A stretch of DNA of 64,000 bases from Prevotellaceae bacterium (GCA_019420585.1 JAHZGX010000011.1:119481-183480), one strand, 5' to 3'; shown: positions 33,042 to 42,497, counted from the stretch's first letter. Numbers and translations are program-made. Notes: generated by a model from the sequence alone, not told the origin.

Positions 33042-33323
33042 ATGACTAAGATTGAACTGGTAAAGATTGTAGCCCAAAAGACTGGCATTGACCAGGCCAC
33101 AGTGCTTGCCGCAGTGGAGGGAATGGTGGACACCATCAAGGAGTCTCTCGTGCAGAAGGAGAATGTGTACATTCGTGGTTGGGGCACTTGGACTCTGAAG
33201 CATCGTGCACAGAAGACTGCCCGCAATATCTCAAAGAACACCACCATGGTGATAGAGGCACACGATATTCCCTACTTCAAGCCCTGCAAGGACTTCATGG
33301 AGTCCGTGGCCAAGGCAAAGTAA
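33042..33323 (+). CDS. HU/IHF-family DNA-binding protein
   Basis: A 93-residue nucleoid protein that bends DNA as a dimer. It begins MTKIELVKIVAQKTGID and shows the family helix pair, then beta-arm strands with VYIRGWGTWTLKHRAQKTARNI in place of the common FGSF/RNPQTG motif; the RNISKN stretch replaces the usual RNP tip. The start at 33042 gives the standard length; the ORF extends upstream through the promoter and that part is not coding. A strong terminator follows at 33351. Confidence 0.9.
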   Translation: MTKIELVKIVAQKTGIDQATVLAAVEGMVDTIKESLVQKENVYIRGWGTWTLKHRAQKTARNISKNTTMVIEAHDIPYFKPCKDFMESVAKAK

Positions 33324-33350
33324 TCTGGCAGAACATAACAGTCACCAACA

Positions 33351-33401
33351 GGCGGGGGACGTGAAGGGGTAACCCCATTCACCCCCTCGCCTTTCTTTTT
33401 T
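33351..33401 (+). terminator. rho-independent terminator after HU
   Basis: GGCGGGGG (33351-33358) and GTGAAGGGG (33361-33369) pair with CCCCATTCAC and CCCCTCGCC (33373-33391), followed by TTTCTTTTTT. Confidence 0.8.
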
Positions 33402-33469
33402 ATAACACCATATCCATCTAGGGGCAGCACATGGCGTGTCTGTTTCCCTCACATCACCATTCACAACCT

Positions 33470-35797
33470 ATGAATACAAGAGACATTTGCCTGTCCCTGT
33501 TTCTCGGTATGGCAGGCGCACTTGCGGCACCGGCACAGGATTCAGTGCTGGGCTACGTGAACCCAATTATCGGTACCAACGGCATGGGGCACACGTTTCC
33601 CGGAGCCTGTGTCCCTTTCGGACTCGTGCAGTTGAGCCCGGAGACCGACACCATTCCCCACAACGTGGACGGCAAGTACCAAACGCGCGTATATGAATAC
33701 TGCGCCGGTTACCAGCACAAGGACAAAACCATCGTTGGCTTCAGCCACACCCACCTCAGCGGCACCGGACACTCCGACCTGGGCGACATCCTCATCATGC
33801 CCACCACGGGAGAGGTTCGCACCAATCCGGGCACGGCGCAGAACCCCGAGGGCGGTTACCGCTCACGCTTCTCGCATGACACAGAGCACTGCGCCCCTGG
33901 CTATTACGAGGTAAGGCTCGATGACTATGACGTGCTGGCTCAGTTGACCAGCACCCAGCGTGTGGGTGTACACCAGTATACGTTCCCCTCGGCCGATGGC
34001 CAGTTCATCCTCGACCTGGGCGCGGGCATCTACAACTATGATGGAAAGACACTCTGGACCTACCTGCGCGTGGAGAACGACACGCTGCTCACCGGCTACC
34101 GCATCACGAACGGATGGGCACGGCAAAACTACACCTATTTCGCCATTGCGCTCTCGCAGCCCATCAGCCAGTACGGATACGTCGATGCACAGCGCATGAA
34201 GTACACGGGCTTCTGGCGCAAGATGGACATCAACCACAACTTCCCCGACATGGCTGGCCGGCAGATGGTGGGCTACTTCAAGTTCCGCCTGCCGGAGAGC
34301 CACCGGCTCACCGTGCGCGTGGCCCTCTCGCCCGTGAGCATGAGTGGGGCAGTGACCAACCTCAACGCCGAGACTGCCGGGCTCACCTTCGACCAGATAC
34401 GCAAACGCGCGGCTGACAGTTGGGAGCACGAACTCTCCAGCATACGCATTGAGGGAACCGAGGACCAGAAGGCGCTCTTCTACACCTCCCTTTACCACAC
34501 CATGATCAACCCCTCGGCGTACATGGACGTTGACGGGTCCTACCGCGGCAACGACATGGAGATTCACCGCGCCGACGGCTTCACCAACTACACGGTCTTC
34601 TCCCTGTGGGACACCTACCGCGCAGAGCATCCCCTGCTCAGCCTGCTCCACCCGCAGCGCAACCTGGACATGGCCGAGAGCATGATACGCATCCAGCAGC
34701 AGAGCGCGCTGGGCGTACTGCCCATGTGGTACCTCATGGCCAACGAGGGCTGGTGCATGAGCGGATACCACGCCGTGTCGGTGCTCTCCGACGTGGCCAC
34801 GAAAGTGGGCTGCAAGGACATGAAGGCCATGTTGAAGGCCATGGCATCCACGGCATCCTCCCCCTGGATTGAGGGACTGAAGGACTACATGCGCCTAGGC
34901 TACGTACCCTATGACCGCTGCGGCACCAGCGCAAGCAACACCTTGGAATATGCCTATGACGACTGGGCCATATACCACGCCGCACTCCTGGCCGGCGACA
35001 GCCTCATGGCCGACTCCTTCCGGGTGCGCGCCCTCTCATACAGGAACGTCTTCCGTCCCGACCTTGGCCTTGCCTGTCCCCGATATGCCGACGGCAGTTG
35101 GAAGAAGGATTTCTCGCCCCTGCAGACCTTCGGCGAGGGATTCATCGAAGGCAATAGCGCAAACTACTCCTTCCACGTGCCGCATGACGTGAAGGGGATG
35201 ATTGAGTGCTTCGGCGGCGACCGCAAGTTTGTGGATGCCCTGGACGCCCTCTTCGCGCAGCCGCTTGACAAGAAGTATTACGAGGACAACGAGGACATCG
35301 AGGAGGAGTGCCTCCTGGGCGGATACGTACACGGCAACGAGCCGAGCCACCATGTGCCCTACCTCTATGCTTGGACCTCGCAGCCCTGGAAGGCACAGTA
35401 CTGGCTGCGCGAGATAATGAACCGAATGTACGTCAACGATATGGACGGCCTTCACGGCAACGATGACTGCGGGCAGATGTCGGCCTGGTACATCTTCACC
35501 GCCATGGGATTCTACCCCGTCTGCCCAGGTACCGACCAGTACGTGCTCGGCGCGCCCTACGTGCCTTACTGCCGCATCATCCTGCCCAACGGCAAGACCT
35601 TGGAAATCAGTGCGACCGGAGTGAGCGACAAGAACCGTTACGTGCAGGAAGTGCGCCTCAACGGCAAGCGCCACGACAGGCTCTATGTCACCCATGCCGA
35701 ACTTCTTGCAGGCGGAAAGTTGGAGTTCACCATGGGCAGCAAACCCAACCGCAAGCGCGGAGTCCGCTCAGGCAAGCCCTACTCGCTGAGCGACTGA
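33470..35797 (+). CDS. GH92 alpha-mannosidase (first copy)
   Basis: A secreted, calcium-dependent exo-alpha-mannosidase of family 92, with 775 residues and a signal peptide ending near APAQ. N-terminal beta-domain features are NPIIGTNGMGHTFPGACVPFG and GFSHTHLSGTG; the catalytic (alpha/alpha)6 domain has EGNSANYSFHVPHD with the presumed general acid Glu560, HGNEPSHH at 621-628, and GNDDCGQMS with Asp665/Asp666 as presumed base. The HGNEPSHH form is the one I associate with typical alpha-1,2-type members. I start at 33470; an in-frame ATG at 33431 would put the signal peptide too far inside. Targets would be host N-glycans or yeast mannan. Confidence 0.92.
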   Translation: MNTRDICLSLFLGMAGALAAPAQDSVLGYVNPIIGTNGMGHTFPGACVPFGLVQLSPETDTIPHNVDGKYQTRVYEYCAGYQHKDKTIVGFSHTHLSGTGHSDLGDILIMPTTGEVRTNPGTAQNPEGGYRSRFSHDTEHCAPGYYEVRLDDYDVLAQLTSTQRVGVHQYTFPSADGQFILDLGAGIYNYDGKTLWTYLRVENDTLLTGYRITNGWARQNYTYFAIALSQPISQYGYVDAQRMKYTGFWRKMDINHNFPDMAGRQMVGYFKFRLPESHRLTVRVALSPVSMSGAVTNLNAETAGLTFDQIRKRAADSWEHELSSIRIEGTEDQKALFYTSLYHTMINPSAYMDVDGSYRGNDMEIHRADGFTNYTVFSLWDTYRAEHPLLSLLHPQRNLDMAESMIRIQQQSALGVLPMWYLMANEGWCMSGYHAVSVLSDVATKVGCKDMKAMLKAMASTASSPWIEGLKDYMRLGYVPYDRCGTSASNTLEYAYDDWAIYHAALLAGDSLMADSFRVRALSYRNVFRPDLGLACPRYADGSWKKDFSPLQTFGEGFIEGNSANYSFHVPHDVKGMIECFGGDRKFVDALDALFAQPLDKKYYEDNEDIEEECLLGGYVHGNEPSHHVPYLYAWTSQPWKAQYWLREIMNRMYVNDMDGLHGNDDCGQMSAWYIFTAMGFYPVCPGTDQYVLGAPYVPYCRIILPNGKTLEISATGVSDKNRYVQEVRLNGKRHDRLYVTHAELLAGGKLEFTMGSKPNRKRGVRSGKPYSLSD

Positions 35798-35834
35798 TCC
35801 TCCGCCCCTCCCCCTCCGCAGGCCGCGCACCCAC

Positions 35835-35876
35835 ATCCACCCGGTTGCATTCCCGCAGCCGGGTGGATTGCTTTCT
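35835..35876 (+). terminator. rho-independent terminator after GH92
   Basis: ATCCACCCGG (35835-35844) pairs with CCGGGTGGAT (35859-35868), followed by TGCTTTCTT. Confidence 0.75.
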
Positions 35877-36197
35877 TATTGTCAAGATTTCAGAAGCATG
35901 GTGCAAAAAAGCGCCTGCCTAGGAAAAAATAAAAGTCAGGTTAGGAAAAATTTTTTTTCTGGTTGGAAACATAAAATCGGGTGGTTTGGCAAAAACGCGA
36001 ATATGTAAAAAAAAAGGAATCCTTGCCCAAGAAAATCGTTGCGCCGTTTTTTTGCTTGCCTATGTCGATTTTTGCAACACGTTGTGTTCTTACTTTGTCC
36101 TTTCATAGCGCGTTCCTATGCCAGTAGGGGAGTAAAGAAGCGGATGGTGGAGTACGTGTCTTATCTGCGTACCGCATGAATGAGGCTGCGTCTATTA
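35877..36197. other. gene-free homopolymer-rich stretch
   Basis: No ORF is supported here. The stretch has repeated A/T tracts (TAGGAAAAA words near 35930 and 35943, runs of eight or nine A or T) and a possible promoter around 36090 (TTACTTTGT) that leads to no gene. It looks like debris from a lost gene or insertion. Confidence 0.5.
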
Positions 36198-36243
36198 TGA
36201 ACTGCACCCCAAAAGTTGGACAAAAAACTTTTGGGGTGCTTTT
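36198..36243. mobile_element. solitary IS-end-like sequence with strong hairpin
   Basis: TGAACTGCACCCCAAAAG starting at 36198 resembles terminal repeats of IS3-family (IS150-type) elements. GCACCCCAAAAGTT (36204-36217) pairs perfectly with AACTTTTGGGGTGC (36226-36239) and is followed by TTTT, so it can also terminate transcription. No transposase is nearby, so it would be a remnant end. Confidence 0.45.
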
Positions 36244-36280
36244 ATGAAGTACAGTCTCTTCCTACTTTTTGTGGGTGGGT

Positions 36281-37642
36281 TCAGGTTTTTCTGCGCGTGC
36301 GCTTCACCTTGCGAGGGGCGAAGGTGTGCTCATCTATTATTTCATCCTTCACCATGTTGTATGTCCTCACGGTGAGTGCTCCCTCCTTCACTTCTCCCTC
36401 TATGATGGTGGCAAAGGCCGTAGAGGTGGTCTTGGTTCCCTCGGGACCTCCGCCCACCATTTGCGCCCAGGTGCGCTCTGAGGTTGCTTCATCGAATCGG
36501 TAGCGGTGCTGGTGGGCGCAGATTATGAGTTGGCAGCCGGCATCCTGGAGCAGGGGTGTCCAAAGATTGGCACAGGTGCGCTGCCACTCTGCGAAGTCTA
36601 GGGTATAGCGCGGATCCTTGTCGGCAGGTGCCACATCGCCGGGATTGGCTTTGGGGTTGGAGTCGAAGAGGGGTATGTGGCAGAAGGCCACCAGATAGGG
36701 TGCCGAGGCTATGTCGGCGCGCTTGAGTGCATCGCGCAACCAGTCGACCTGTGCCTTTCGGTATGGTTCCGAGGTGAAGAGATTGGCGAAGAGCGGGTTG
36801 GTGTCCATCTTGTCCTCGGCTGTGTCCAGGCCGATGAGGGCGATGTCGCCCATTCTTACGGCGAAGTTCCTGCCCAGGTCCCAGTCTCTCCCTGCGCGCT
36901 CCTCGGGCTGCCTGAACATCCACACGCGCTCCAGGTTGCGGTTGGCCAGCCCGCGCGAATCGTGGTTGCCAGGGCAGAACAGGTAGGGGATGGAGGCGGC
37001 ATAGTCCTTGTGCGTGATTTCTGGTTTCAGATAGATACGCTTCTGTGCCTGTATTGTCTCCTCGGAATTGCTCGCATCGCCGTTCCACACCACGCACGAG
37101 GGTGCCAGCAGTGCGAGTTTTGCCGTGAGTTTCTCAAAGGCATCCCAATGTACGTGTGTGTCGTTTATGACGCAGAAGTGCGCCTTTGCCCCTGCTCCGG
37201 CGGTGCGGAAGGAATAAACGCGGCTGTCTTCCTCGTTGCCTGTTATCTTCATGTCATAGCCGCCTCCGTAGTGGATGCGGTCGGCACCTATGCGGTAATA
37301 GTACGTGGTGGCGGGCTTCAGTCCGGTGAGGTGCACTTGGATGACATCGCTGTTCATGCCTGTCACGCGGTAGCCTCCGCAGTACACCTTGCGGCCGTCC
37401 GACAGGTCGGGCCTCTCGCCGAATATCACGTACCCGTTGGCCTTGTCTGTTACGCTGAACGCCACTCCCATGCTGTCCTCGGCATAGTTCTGCAGCATGG
37501 GCGCGCTGTCAATGAGTGCCCCTGCGGCATTTTCTTGCTGTGTTTCCGCTTTCCCGTGCTTGCTTCCGGCCAGGGTCGGCATGGCCACGCCCTGTGCAGC
37601 CACCAGTGCGGCACTGCTTTTCAGAAAATTTCTCCTGTCCAT
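36281..37642 (-). CDS. Tat-exported metallophosphoesterase (purple-acid-phosphatase-like)
   Basis: A 453-residue dinuclear-metal phosphoesterase. The N-terminus MDRRNFLKSSAALVAAQG is a twin-arginine signal (RRNFLK), so it is exported folded. A fibronectin-like domain (about 60-160, TGLKPATTYYYRIGAD) precedes the catalytic domain. Metal motifs in order are VINDTHVHWD, WNGDASN, CPGNHDSRG, FCHIP and AHQHRYRF, so the metallophosphoesterase ligands appear intact. The two-domain layout resembles purple acid phosphatases. The start at 37642 fits the Tat signal; the substrate is unknown. Confidence 0.85.
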   Translation of the reverse strand: MDRRNFLKSSAALVAAQGVAMPTLAGSKHGKAETQQENAAGALIDSAPMLQNYAEDSMGVAFSVTDKANGYVIFGERPDLSDGRKVYCGGYRVTGMNSDVIQVHLTGLKPATTYYYRIGADRIHYGGGYDMKITGNEEDSRVYSFRTAGAGAKAHFCVINDTHVHWDAFEKLTAKLALLAPSCVVWNGDASNSEETIQAQKRIYLKPEITHKDYAASIPYLFCPGNHDSRGLANRNLERVWMFRQPEERAGRDWDLGRNFAVRMGDIALIGLDTAEDKMDTNPLFANLFTSEPYRKAQVDWLRDALKRADIASAPYLVAFCHIPLFDSNPKANPGDVAPADKDPRYTLDFAEWQRTCANLWTPLLQDAGCQLIICAHQHRYRFDEATSERTWAQMVGGGPEGTKTTSTAFATIIEGEVKEGALTVRTYNMVKDEIIDEHTFAPRKVKRTRRKT

Positions 37643-37828
37643 CTCTTGTTGTGTTAGTCTTTATGTCTATGTCACTCCTCCCTCTCTGTGGCCGGATGCC
37701 AGCCTGTGTGTCCGCGGCCGTCTCCTCCCCAGGGGGCTCGGTAATCTCTGTCTGCAAAGTTAGAGAAAGTTTTCGGCATGCGTGTTACAATTCTTTGTAT
37801 CTCTTGCTTCCACCCACATGAAAAGTGC

Positions 37829-37837
37829 TATCTTTGC
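37829..37837 (+). promoter_or_regulatory. -7 promoter box for prs
   Basis: TATCTTTGC, 32 bases before the prs ATG, matches the Bacteroidetes consensus. Confidence 0.6.
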
Positions 37838-37869
37838 ACCCGAATTTAGATAATCTGTAACATAAGACA

Positions 37870-38808
37870 ATGGAAGAGACGAAATCATTCAAGGTGTTCT
37901 CTGGTACCAAGAGCCGGTATCTGGCCGAGAAAATATGCCAGAGCCTGGGTTGCAAACTGGGTGACCTGTCCATCACGCACTTTGCTGATGGTGAGTTCGA
38001 GGTTTGTTTTGAAGAGTCCATCCGCGGGCGGGACGTTTTCTTGGTGCAAAGCACGTTCCCCAATGCCGATAACCTTATGGAGTTGCTGCTGATGATTGAT
38101 GCAGCCAAGAGGGCTTCTGCCAAGACGGTAAACGCCGTGATTCCCTATTTCGGCTGGGCGCGCCAAGATCGCAAGAGCAAGCCCAGGGTGAGCATCGCCG
38201 CCAAGTTGGTGGCCGACATGCTCAGTGTGGCCGGTATCAGCCGTATGATTACCATGGACCTACACGCCGATCAAGAGCAGGGATTCTTCAATGTGCCCGT
38301 CGACCATCTCTATGCCAGCAGCGTGCTGCTGCCCTACATCCAGTCGCTCAACCTGGAGAATCTTGTTATCGCCACTCCCGATGTGGGCGGAACCAAGAGA
38401 GCTAGCACCTACAGCAAGTACCTCAACTGCCCGCTGGTGCTCTGCAACAAGACACGCAGAAAAGCCAACGAGGTGGCCAACATGGAGGTAATCGGTGACG
38501 TGAAGGATGCCAATGTGGTACTTGTGGATGACATGGTGGACACTGCAGGGACCATCACCAAGGCTGCCGACCTGATGAAGTCAAAGGGAGCGCGTACGGT
38601 GCGTGCCATCGCCAGCCATTGTGTCATGAGTGGTCCTGCCAGCGAGCGCGTGCAGAATAGCGCCTTGGAGGAACTGGTATTTACCGACAGCATTCCCTAC
38701 AACAATGCTTGCTCCAAGGTGAAGGAACTCAGCATCGCCGAATTGATTGCAAATACCATACGCTGTGTGCTCAACAATGAGAGCATCAGCAAGCAGTATC
38801 TCATCTGA
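37870..38808 (+). CDS. prs: ribose-phosphate pyrophosphokinase (PRPP synthetase)
   Basis: Makes PRPP from ribose 5-phosphate and ATP for purine, pyrimidine, His and Trp synthesis; cytosolic. The 312-residue protein has the class I features FSGTKSRYLAEKICQSLG, the WARQDRK catalytic flexible loop, DLHADQEQGFF, and the PRPP-binding loop VVLVDDMVDTAGTI (about residues 216-229). Length is typical. It is transcribed alone between its own promoter and a terminator. Confidence 0.96.
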   Translation: MEETKSFKVFSGTKSRYLAEKICQSLGCKLGDLSITHFADGEFEVCFEESIRGRDVFLVQSTFPNADNLMELLLMIDAAKRASAKTVNAVIPYFGWARQDRKSKPRVSIAAKLVADMLSVAGISRMITMDLHADQEQGFFNVPVDHLYASSVLLPYIQSLNLENLVIATPDVGGTKRASTYSKYLNCPLVLCNKTRRKANEVANMEVIGDVKDANVVLVDDMVDTAGTITKAADLMKSKGARTVRAIASHCVMSGPASERVQNSALEELVFTDSIPYNNACSKVKELSIAELIANTIRCVLNNESISKQYLI

Positions 38809-38832
38809 CCTGACTATCAGAGAGGCATACGC

Positions 38833-38870
38833 AGTAGGGGCTTCACCGGGTATGGTGCAGCCCCTACTTT
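38833..38870 (+). terminator. rho-independent terminator after prs
   Basis: AGTAGGGGCT (38833-38842) pairs with AGCCCCTACT (38859-38868), then TT. A second perfect dyad, TTTATCGGTTC (38884-38894) with GAACCGATAAA (38909-38919), lies four bases beyond the dnaX stop codon and may serve dnaX on the other strand. Confidence 0.65.
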
Positions 38871-38922
38871 ATGTTTCGGACTATTTATCGGTTCGCTTAT
38901 GGCTGTATGAACCGATAAACTG

Positions 38923-40860
38923 TTAACCAAGTTCTAGTTCCAGGCCACTTATCAACTGGTCTATGACATGGTTTCTCTTTATGACAGTCCGCATGTGCTC
39001 TGTCTTGTCATACGCGGCCTGCTGTTTCATTTCCATCAATTGAAACTGTAATGTTACCTGCATGTTTGAAAGTTCCTTCTTCATGAATTGCTCCATGGAG
39101 GGGCGCATGGCTTCCAGCGCATCCCGTACTTGAGGATTGCCCACGGTTACCACAATGCTGTCCCCGCCTTCAATGGCAGGTTGCATGCTCTTCATACGTT
39201 GTGCCATGGCCGTCTGGCTGTCGGGCATCATGCGCACGTATTTCTGCCAGGCCACACGTATTTCTTCCAACTGCAGCGGCTTGTCTGGTATCGAGGTGAC
39301 TGGCGGTGTGCTCTCTTCCGGTGTATTGGCTTTCGGCTTTGTGCCAATGTGACGGAATGACACTTTCCTCAGCGTTCCACTAGTCTGAAGGCTTGTTCTA
39401 CTCTCAGAGGCCGGAGTTGTATGAGGAGACTGGGCAATGTAAGGCATGGTGACATGCGTTTCCAATGTTTGTGGAACAGGCGGTTGTGTGTTCACAGGCT
39501 GGTTGTGTGCCTCTGCGGGATTTGCTTGCAGGGGTGCGGTTGCTGTTGTGGGCTGTCCGCTCTGTGGCGTGCCAGTCTGTGAGGAGTAGCGGAATGAAGG
39601 TTCTGGTGCGGCTGTGGGGACTGCTGATGAATATTGTCGTGAAGACTGTGTAGTGGAAGTGGAAGCAGTAGCAGGTTGCACGGGTGCAGGTTGACTTTGA
39701 GTTCCCTGCACGTTGAATATGGGATTTAATGTCTTGGCAGGGCCAAGCCCAGCCCCTGGAGATTCCTCCTCATTCAGTTGTGCGGCCTGAATGAGGCATA
39801 TCTCCAACTGCAGCCTTTTGTTGTTGCTCGTCTTGTAAGACAAGTCGCAATCGTTGCATAGTTTGATGGCCCTGTATAGGAATCTTGGCTTGCAGCGCAG
39901 TGCCTGCTCGCTGTATTTCTTCTGCATCTGTTCGCTCATCTCCAACAGTTTCAGTGTAGACTGGTCTCTTGCCACCAACAGGTTGCGCAGGTGGGTGGCA
40001 AGTCCCGCAACGAAGTTGCCGCCGTCAAAGCCCTTCTGCAGTATCTCGTTCAGCAGCAGCAGGCATGGAGTCACTTCGGCGGAGAGGAAAAAGTCCACAA
40101 GTTTGAAATAGTATTCTGTGCTTAGCACGTTCAAACTCTGACATACGTTCTGGTAAGTGAGTTTTCCTCCTGTGAAACTGACCATTTGGTCAAATATGGA
40201 CAGTGCGTCACGCATGCCCCCGTCTGCTTTCTGTGCAATCAGGTTCAGTGCTTCAGGCTCTGCCTCATAGCCCTCTTTCTCGGCCACCCGATGGAGGTGG
40301 TCAATGGTGTCCTGCGTGCTCATGCGCTGGAAGTCGTACACTTGGCAACGGCTTAGGATGGTTGGCAGAATGCGGTGCTTTTCGGTTGTGGCCAAGATGA
40401 ATATGACATATGAGGGCGGTTCCTCAAGAGTCTTGAGGAAGGCATTGAAGGCTGCCGGGCTGAGCATGTGCACCTCATCAATGATGAACACCTTGTACTT
40501 GCCCACCTGAGGCGGGATGAGTACTTGTTTGCACAATTCCCTTATATCTTCCACGGAGTTATTGCTTGCGGCATCCAGTTCATGTATGCTCATGGAGCGT
40601 TGCTCATCAAATGCCCGGCAACTTTCACATTGTCCGCAGGCATCACCGTTGGGCAGAGGTGACAGACAGTTGATTGATTTTGCGAAAATGCGTGCACACG
40701 TGGTTTTTCCCACACCACGAGGGCCGCAGAACAAGTATGCGTGAGCCAATTTTCCCGATGAAATCGCGTTCTTGAGCGTTGTGGTCAGCGCATGCTGACC
40801 CACCACGGAATCAAAATTGAGCGGTCTATATTTCCGGGCAGATACGATGTATTCTTCCAT
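38923..40860 (-). CDS. dnaX: DNA polymerase III gamma/tau subunit
   Basis: The clamp-loader ATPase of the replisome. The AAA+ domain has the Walker A GPRGVGKT (residues 46-53), a Cys4 zinc module (CLSPLPNGDACGQCESC, about 69-85), Walker B FIIDEVHMLS and sensor-1 ILATTEKHRI. A Pro/Gln/Thr/Ser-rich linker (about 385-510) follows, then a C-terminal region (about 535-645) that should bind the polymerase as in tau. At 645 residues it is a full tau-type product. It diverges from divIC, with promoters for both in the 100-base gap. Confidence 0.95.
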   Translation of the reverse strand: MEEYIVSARKYRPLNFDSVVGQHALTTTLKNAISSGKLAHAYLFCGPRGVGKTTCARIFAKSINCLSPLPNGDACGQCESCRAFDEQRSMSIHELDAASNNSVEDIRELCKQVLIPPQVGKYKVFIIDEVHMLSPAAFNAFLKTLEEPPSYVIFILATTEKHRILPTILSRCQVYDFQRMSTQDTIDHLHRVAEKEGYEAEPEALNLIAQKADGGMRDALSIFDQMVSFTGGKLTYQNVCQSLNVLSTEYYFKLVDFFLSAEVTPCLLLLNEILQKGFDGGNFVAGLATHLRNLLVARDQSTLKLLEMSEQMQKKYSEQALRCKPRFLYRAIKLCNDCDLSYKTSNNKRLQLEICLIQAAQLNEEESPGAGLGPAKTLNPIFNVQGTQSQPAPVQPATASTSTTQSSRQYSSAVPTAAPEPSFRYSSQTGTPQSGQPTTATAPLQANPAEAHNQPVNTQPPVPQTLETHVTMPYIAQSPHTTPASESRTSLQTSGTLRKVSFRHIGTKPKANTPEESTPPVTSIPDKPLQLEEIRVAWQKYVRMMPDSQTAMAQRMKSMQPAIEGGDSIVVTVGNPQVRDALEAMRPSMEQFMKKELSNMQVTLQFQLMEMKQQAAYDKTEHMRTVIKRNHVIDQLISGLELELG

Positions 40861-40879
40861 TTATCGCTTTGTTGTTTCT

Positions 40880-40940
40880 GCAAATGTAGAAAAAAAAAGC
40901 CTTTCAACTCCCTTGGACTCTACTTTTTTCCTAACTTTGC
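40880..40940. promoter_or_regulatory. divergent promoters for dnaX and divIC
   Basis: TACATTTGC on the minus strand (40880-40888) lies about 20 bases before dnaX. TAACTTTGC on the plus strand (40932-40940) lies 21 bases before divIC. Confidence 0.6.
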
Positions 40941-40961
40941 CACAAATATCAATATAACAAG

Positions 40962-41315
40962 ATGAGCAGACTGTATACCCTGTGGGACTTTGTATGCAAG
41001 TATAAGCACAGTGTAATAATCATTTTCTCTGTCATTATCATCGGTATTGCCGATGATAATAGTATGTTCAACCGTAGGCTTAGGGTGGAACGCATTGATG
41101 CGCTGAACATGGAGATTGCTGACTATAACAGGCGTTTTCAGATTGCTACAGACATGCTTGTTGGTTTGGATAGTGATCCGCGGAAACTGGAGCAGGTGGC
41201 ACGCGAGAAGTATTATATGAAGCGAGTTGGCGAGGATGTGTATGTGATACGGGTCGATGAACCTGAAAGCATTGATGGTACAGACTCTCTGGTTAAAGAT
41301 TCCGTTGCACAATGA
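40962..41315 (+). CDS. septum formation initiator (DivIC/FtsB-like)
   Basis: A bitopic division protein of 117 residues: a short cytoplasmic N-terminus, one membrane segment (about residues 16-30, HSVIIIFSVIIIGIA), then a heptad-type coiled coil (RRLRVERIDALNMEIADYNRRF) and the family end LEQVAREKYYMKRVGEDVYVI. Such proteins bridge FtsQ/DivIB and FtsL in the divisome. Its stop codon overlaps the next ATG by four bases (ATGA at 41312), so the two are coupled. Confidence 0.88.
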   Translation: MSRLYTLWDFVCKYKHSVIIIFSVIIIGIADDNSMFNRRLRVERIDALNMEIADYNRRFQIATDMLVGLDSDPRKLEQVAREKYYMKRVGEDVYVIRVDEPESIDGTDSLVKDSVAQ

Positions 41316-41677
41316 GGGAGTTGAATCGTTGGCAAAACATTCTGTTTCGTGTGGGTGCCCTGCTGATGCTTGCCGGTGCGGCCGTGCATTTGTTTGCTTC
41401 CCGATTGTCGCTTGGCTTGTTTGCGGTGGGGACGATGTTCTATGCACTTATGAGGTTGCGCACGGAGTACGCGGGAAACGACGTTGTTCTTATACGCCTT
41501 CGCCGCCAGCAGTTAATGGCTTCGGCTTGTTTCGTACTTACGGCTGTGCTTATGAGCATGCATGACCTTCGCTATGGTTTTGCCGTGCGTAACGAGTGGG
41601 TGGTGAGTCTGACCATAGGCTGTGTACTGGAACTTTATACTTCGTGGCGCATACCACAGGAATTACAGAGGAGATAA
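41312..41677 (+). CDS. four-TM membrane protein coupled to divIC
   Basis: A 121-residue integral membrane protein with about four hydrophobic segments (FRVGALLMLAGAAVHLFA, SLGLFAVGTMFYALM, LMASACFVLTAVLMSM, WVVSLTIGCVLELYTSW) and basic loops. The family is not recognised. The ATGA overlap with the divIC-like gene implies translational coupling and possibly an envelope or division role. Confidence 0.75.
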   Translation: MRELNRWQNILFRVGALLMLAGAAVHLFASRLSLGLFAVGTMFYALMRLRTEYAGNDVVLIRLRRQQLMASACFVLTAVLMSMHDLRYGFAVRNEWVVSLTIGCVLELYTSWRIPQELQRR

Positions 41678-41723
41678 AATCTTAATAAGTTCTAAATTAT
41701 TTCCGTGGAAACGTGATTCGCAT

Positions 41724-41732
41724 TATCTTTGC
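41724..41732 (+). promoter_or_regulatory. -7 promoter box for the DUF4369 lipoprotein
   Basis: TATCTTTGC, 28 bases upstream of the ATG at 41760. Confidence 0.6.
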
Positions 41733-41759
41733 TTTTAGATATAAAAATACTAAGATGAT

Positions 41760-42458
41760 ATGAGGAACCCATTGTTTCCAATATTGATGTCGGCCTCGCT
41801 GTTCGTTTCGTGTGCTGATCAGTACATGGTAAATGGCACGTCCAATGTTGAAGGCTTAGAGGGAAAGACGTTGTTCCTTAAAGTCTTTTCTGGTGCAGAC
41901 ATGTGTTCCATCGATTCCTCCCGGGTTGTACATGGTAAGTTCCGTTTCCGTGGATTCATGGACTCTGTGATGATGGCCAATGTGTTTGTCGATGACACCA
42001 GCGTGATGCCCCTTGTGCTTGAGAATGGGGAGGTGTCGCTTGTGATAGGTGAGAGTTCGCAAAGTGCCACAGGCACTCCTCTTAATGACACTCTGAACCA
42101 TTTCATCCTGCGCAAGACTCAACTGGATGCACAGATGGCTGAACTTCCGCATCTGGAGTCACAGATGATTATGGATGGCATCAGTTATGATCAGATTAGT
42201 GCCGAGTTGGGTAAGAAGGCGCGTGTGCTGGAGAGCGAGAATGACCGGCTTGTGTCTCGCTTCATCTCAAATAACTACAACAACGTGCTCGGACCTGGTG
42301 TGTTCATGATTATGACCAGTGCACTGCGATATCCGATATTGAATCCCAAGATTGATGCCATCATATCTCAGGCCCCCCCTTATTTCTTGAATCATCCTTA
42401 CGTACGTGAATACATTAAGGCCGCAGAGAACAACATGGAAAAAATGAATGACTACTGA
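41760..42458 (+). CDS. DUF4369-containing lipoprotein
   Basis: A 232-residue envelope lipoprotein; the lipobox LFVSC gives an acylated Cys at about residue 18. The N-terminal part (VNGTSNVEGLEGKTLFLKVF...DSSRVVHGKFRFRGFM) matches the DUF4369 beta-domain found before thioredoxin-like domains in Bacteroidetes, but no thioredoxin CXXC domain follows; the C-terminal half is helical instead. The role is unknown. It begins a rightward run with plsC and the MetH activation-domain gene. Confidence 0.75.
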   Translation: MRNPLFPILMSASLFVSCADQYMVNGTSNVEGLEGKTLFLKVFSGADMCSIDSSRVVHGKFRFRGFMDSVMMANVFVDDTSVMPLVLENGEVSLVIGESSQSATGTPLNDTLNHFILRKTQLDAQMAELPHLESQMIMDGISYDQISAELGKKARVLESENDRLVSRFISNNYNNVLGPGVFMIMTSALRYPILNPKIDAIISQAPPYFLNHPYVREYIKAAENNMEKMNDY

Positions 42459-42497
42459 CGGTCTTGACATTGTGCCAATATATTCCCCCATAGCCTT

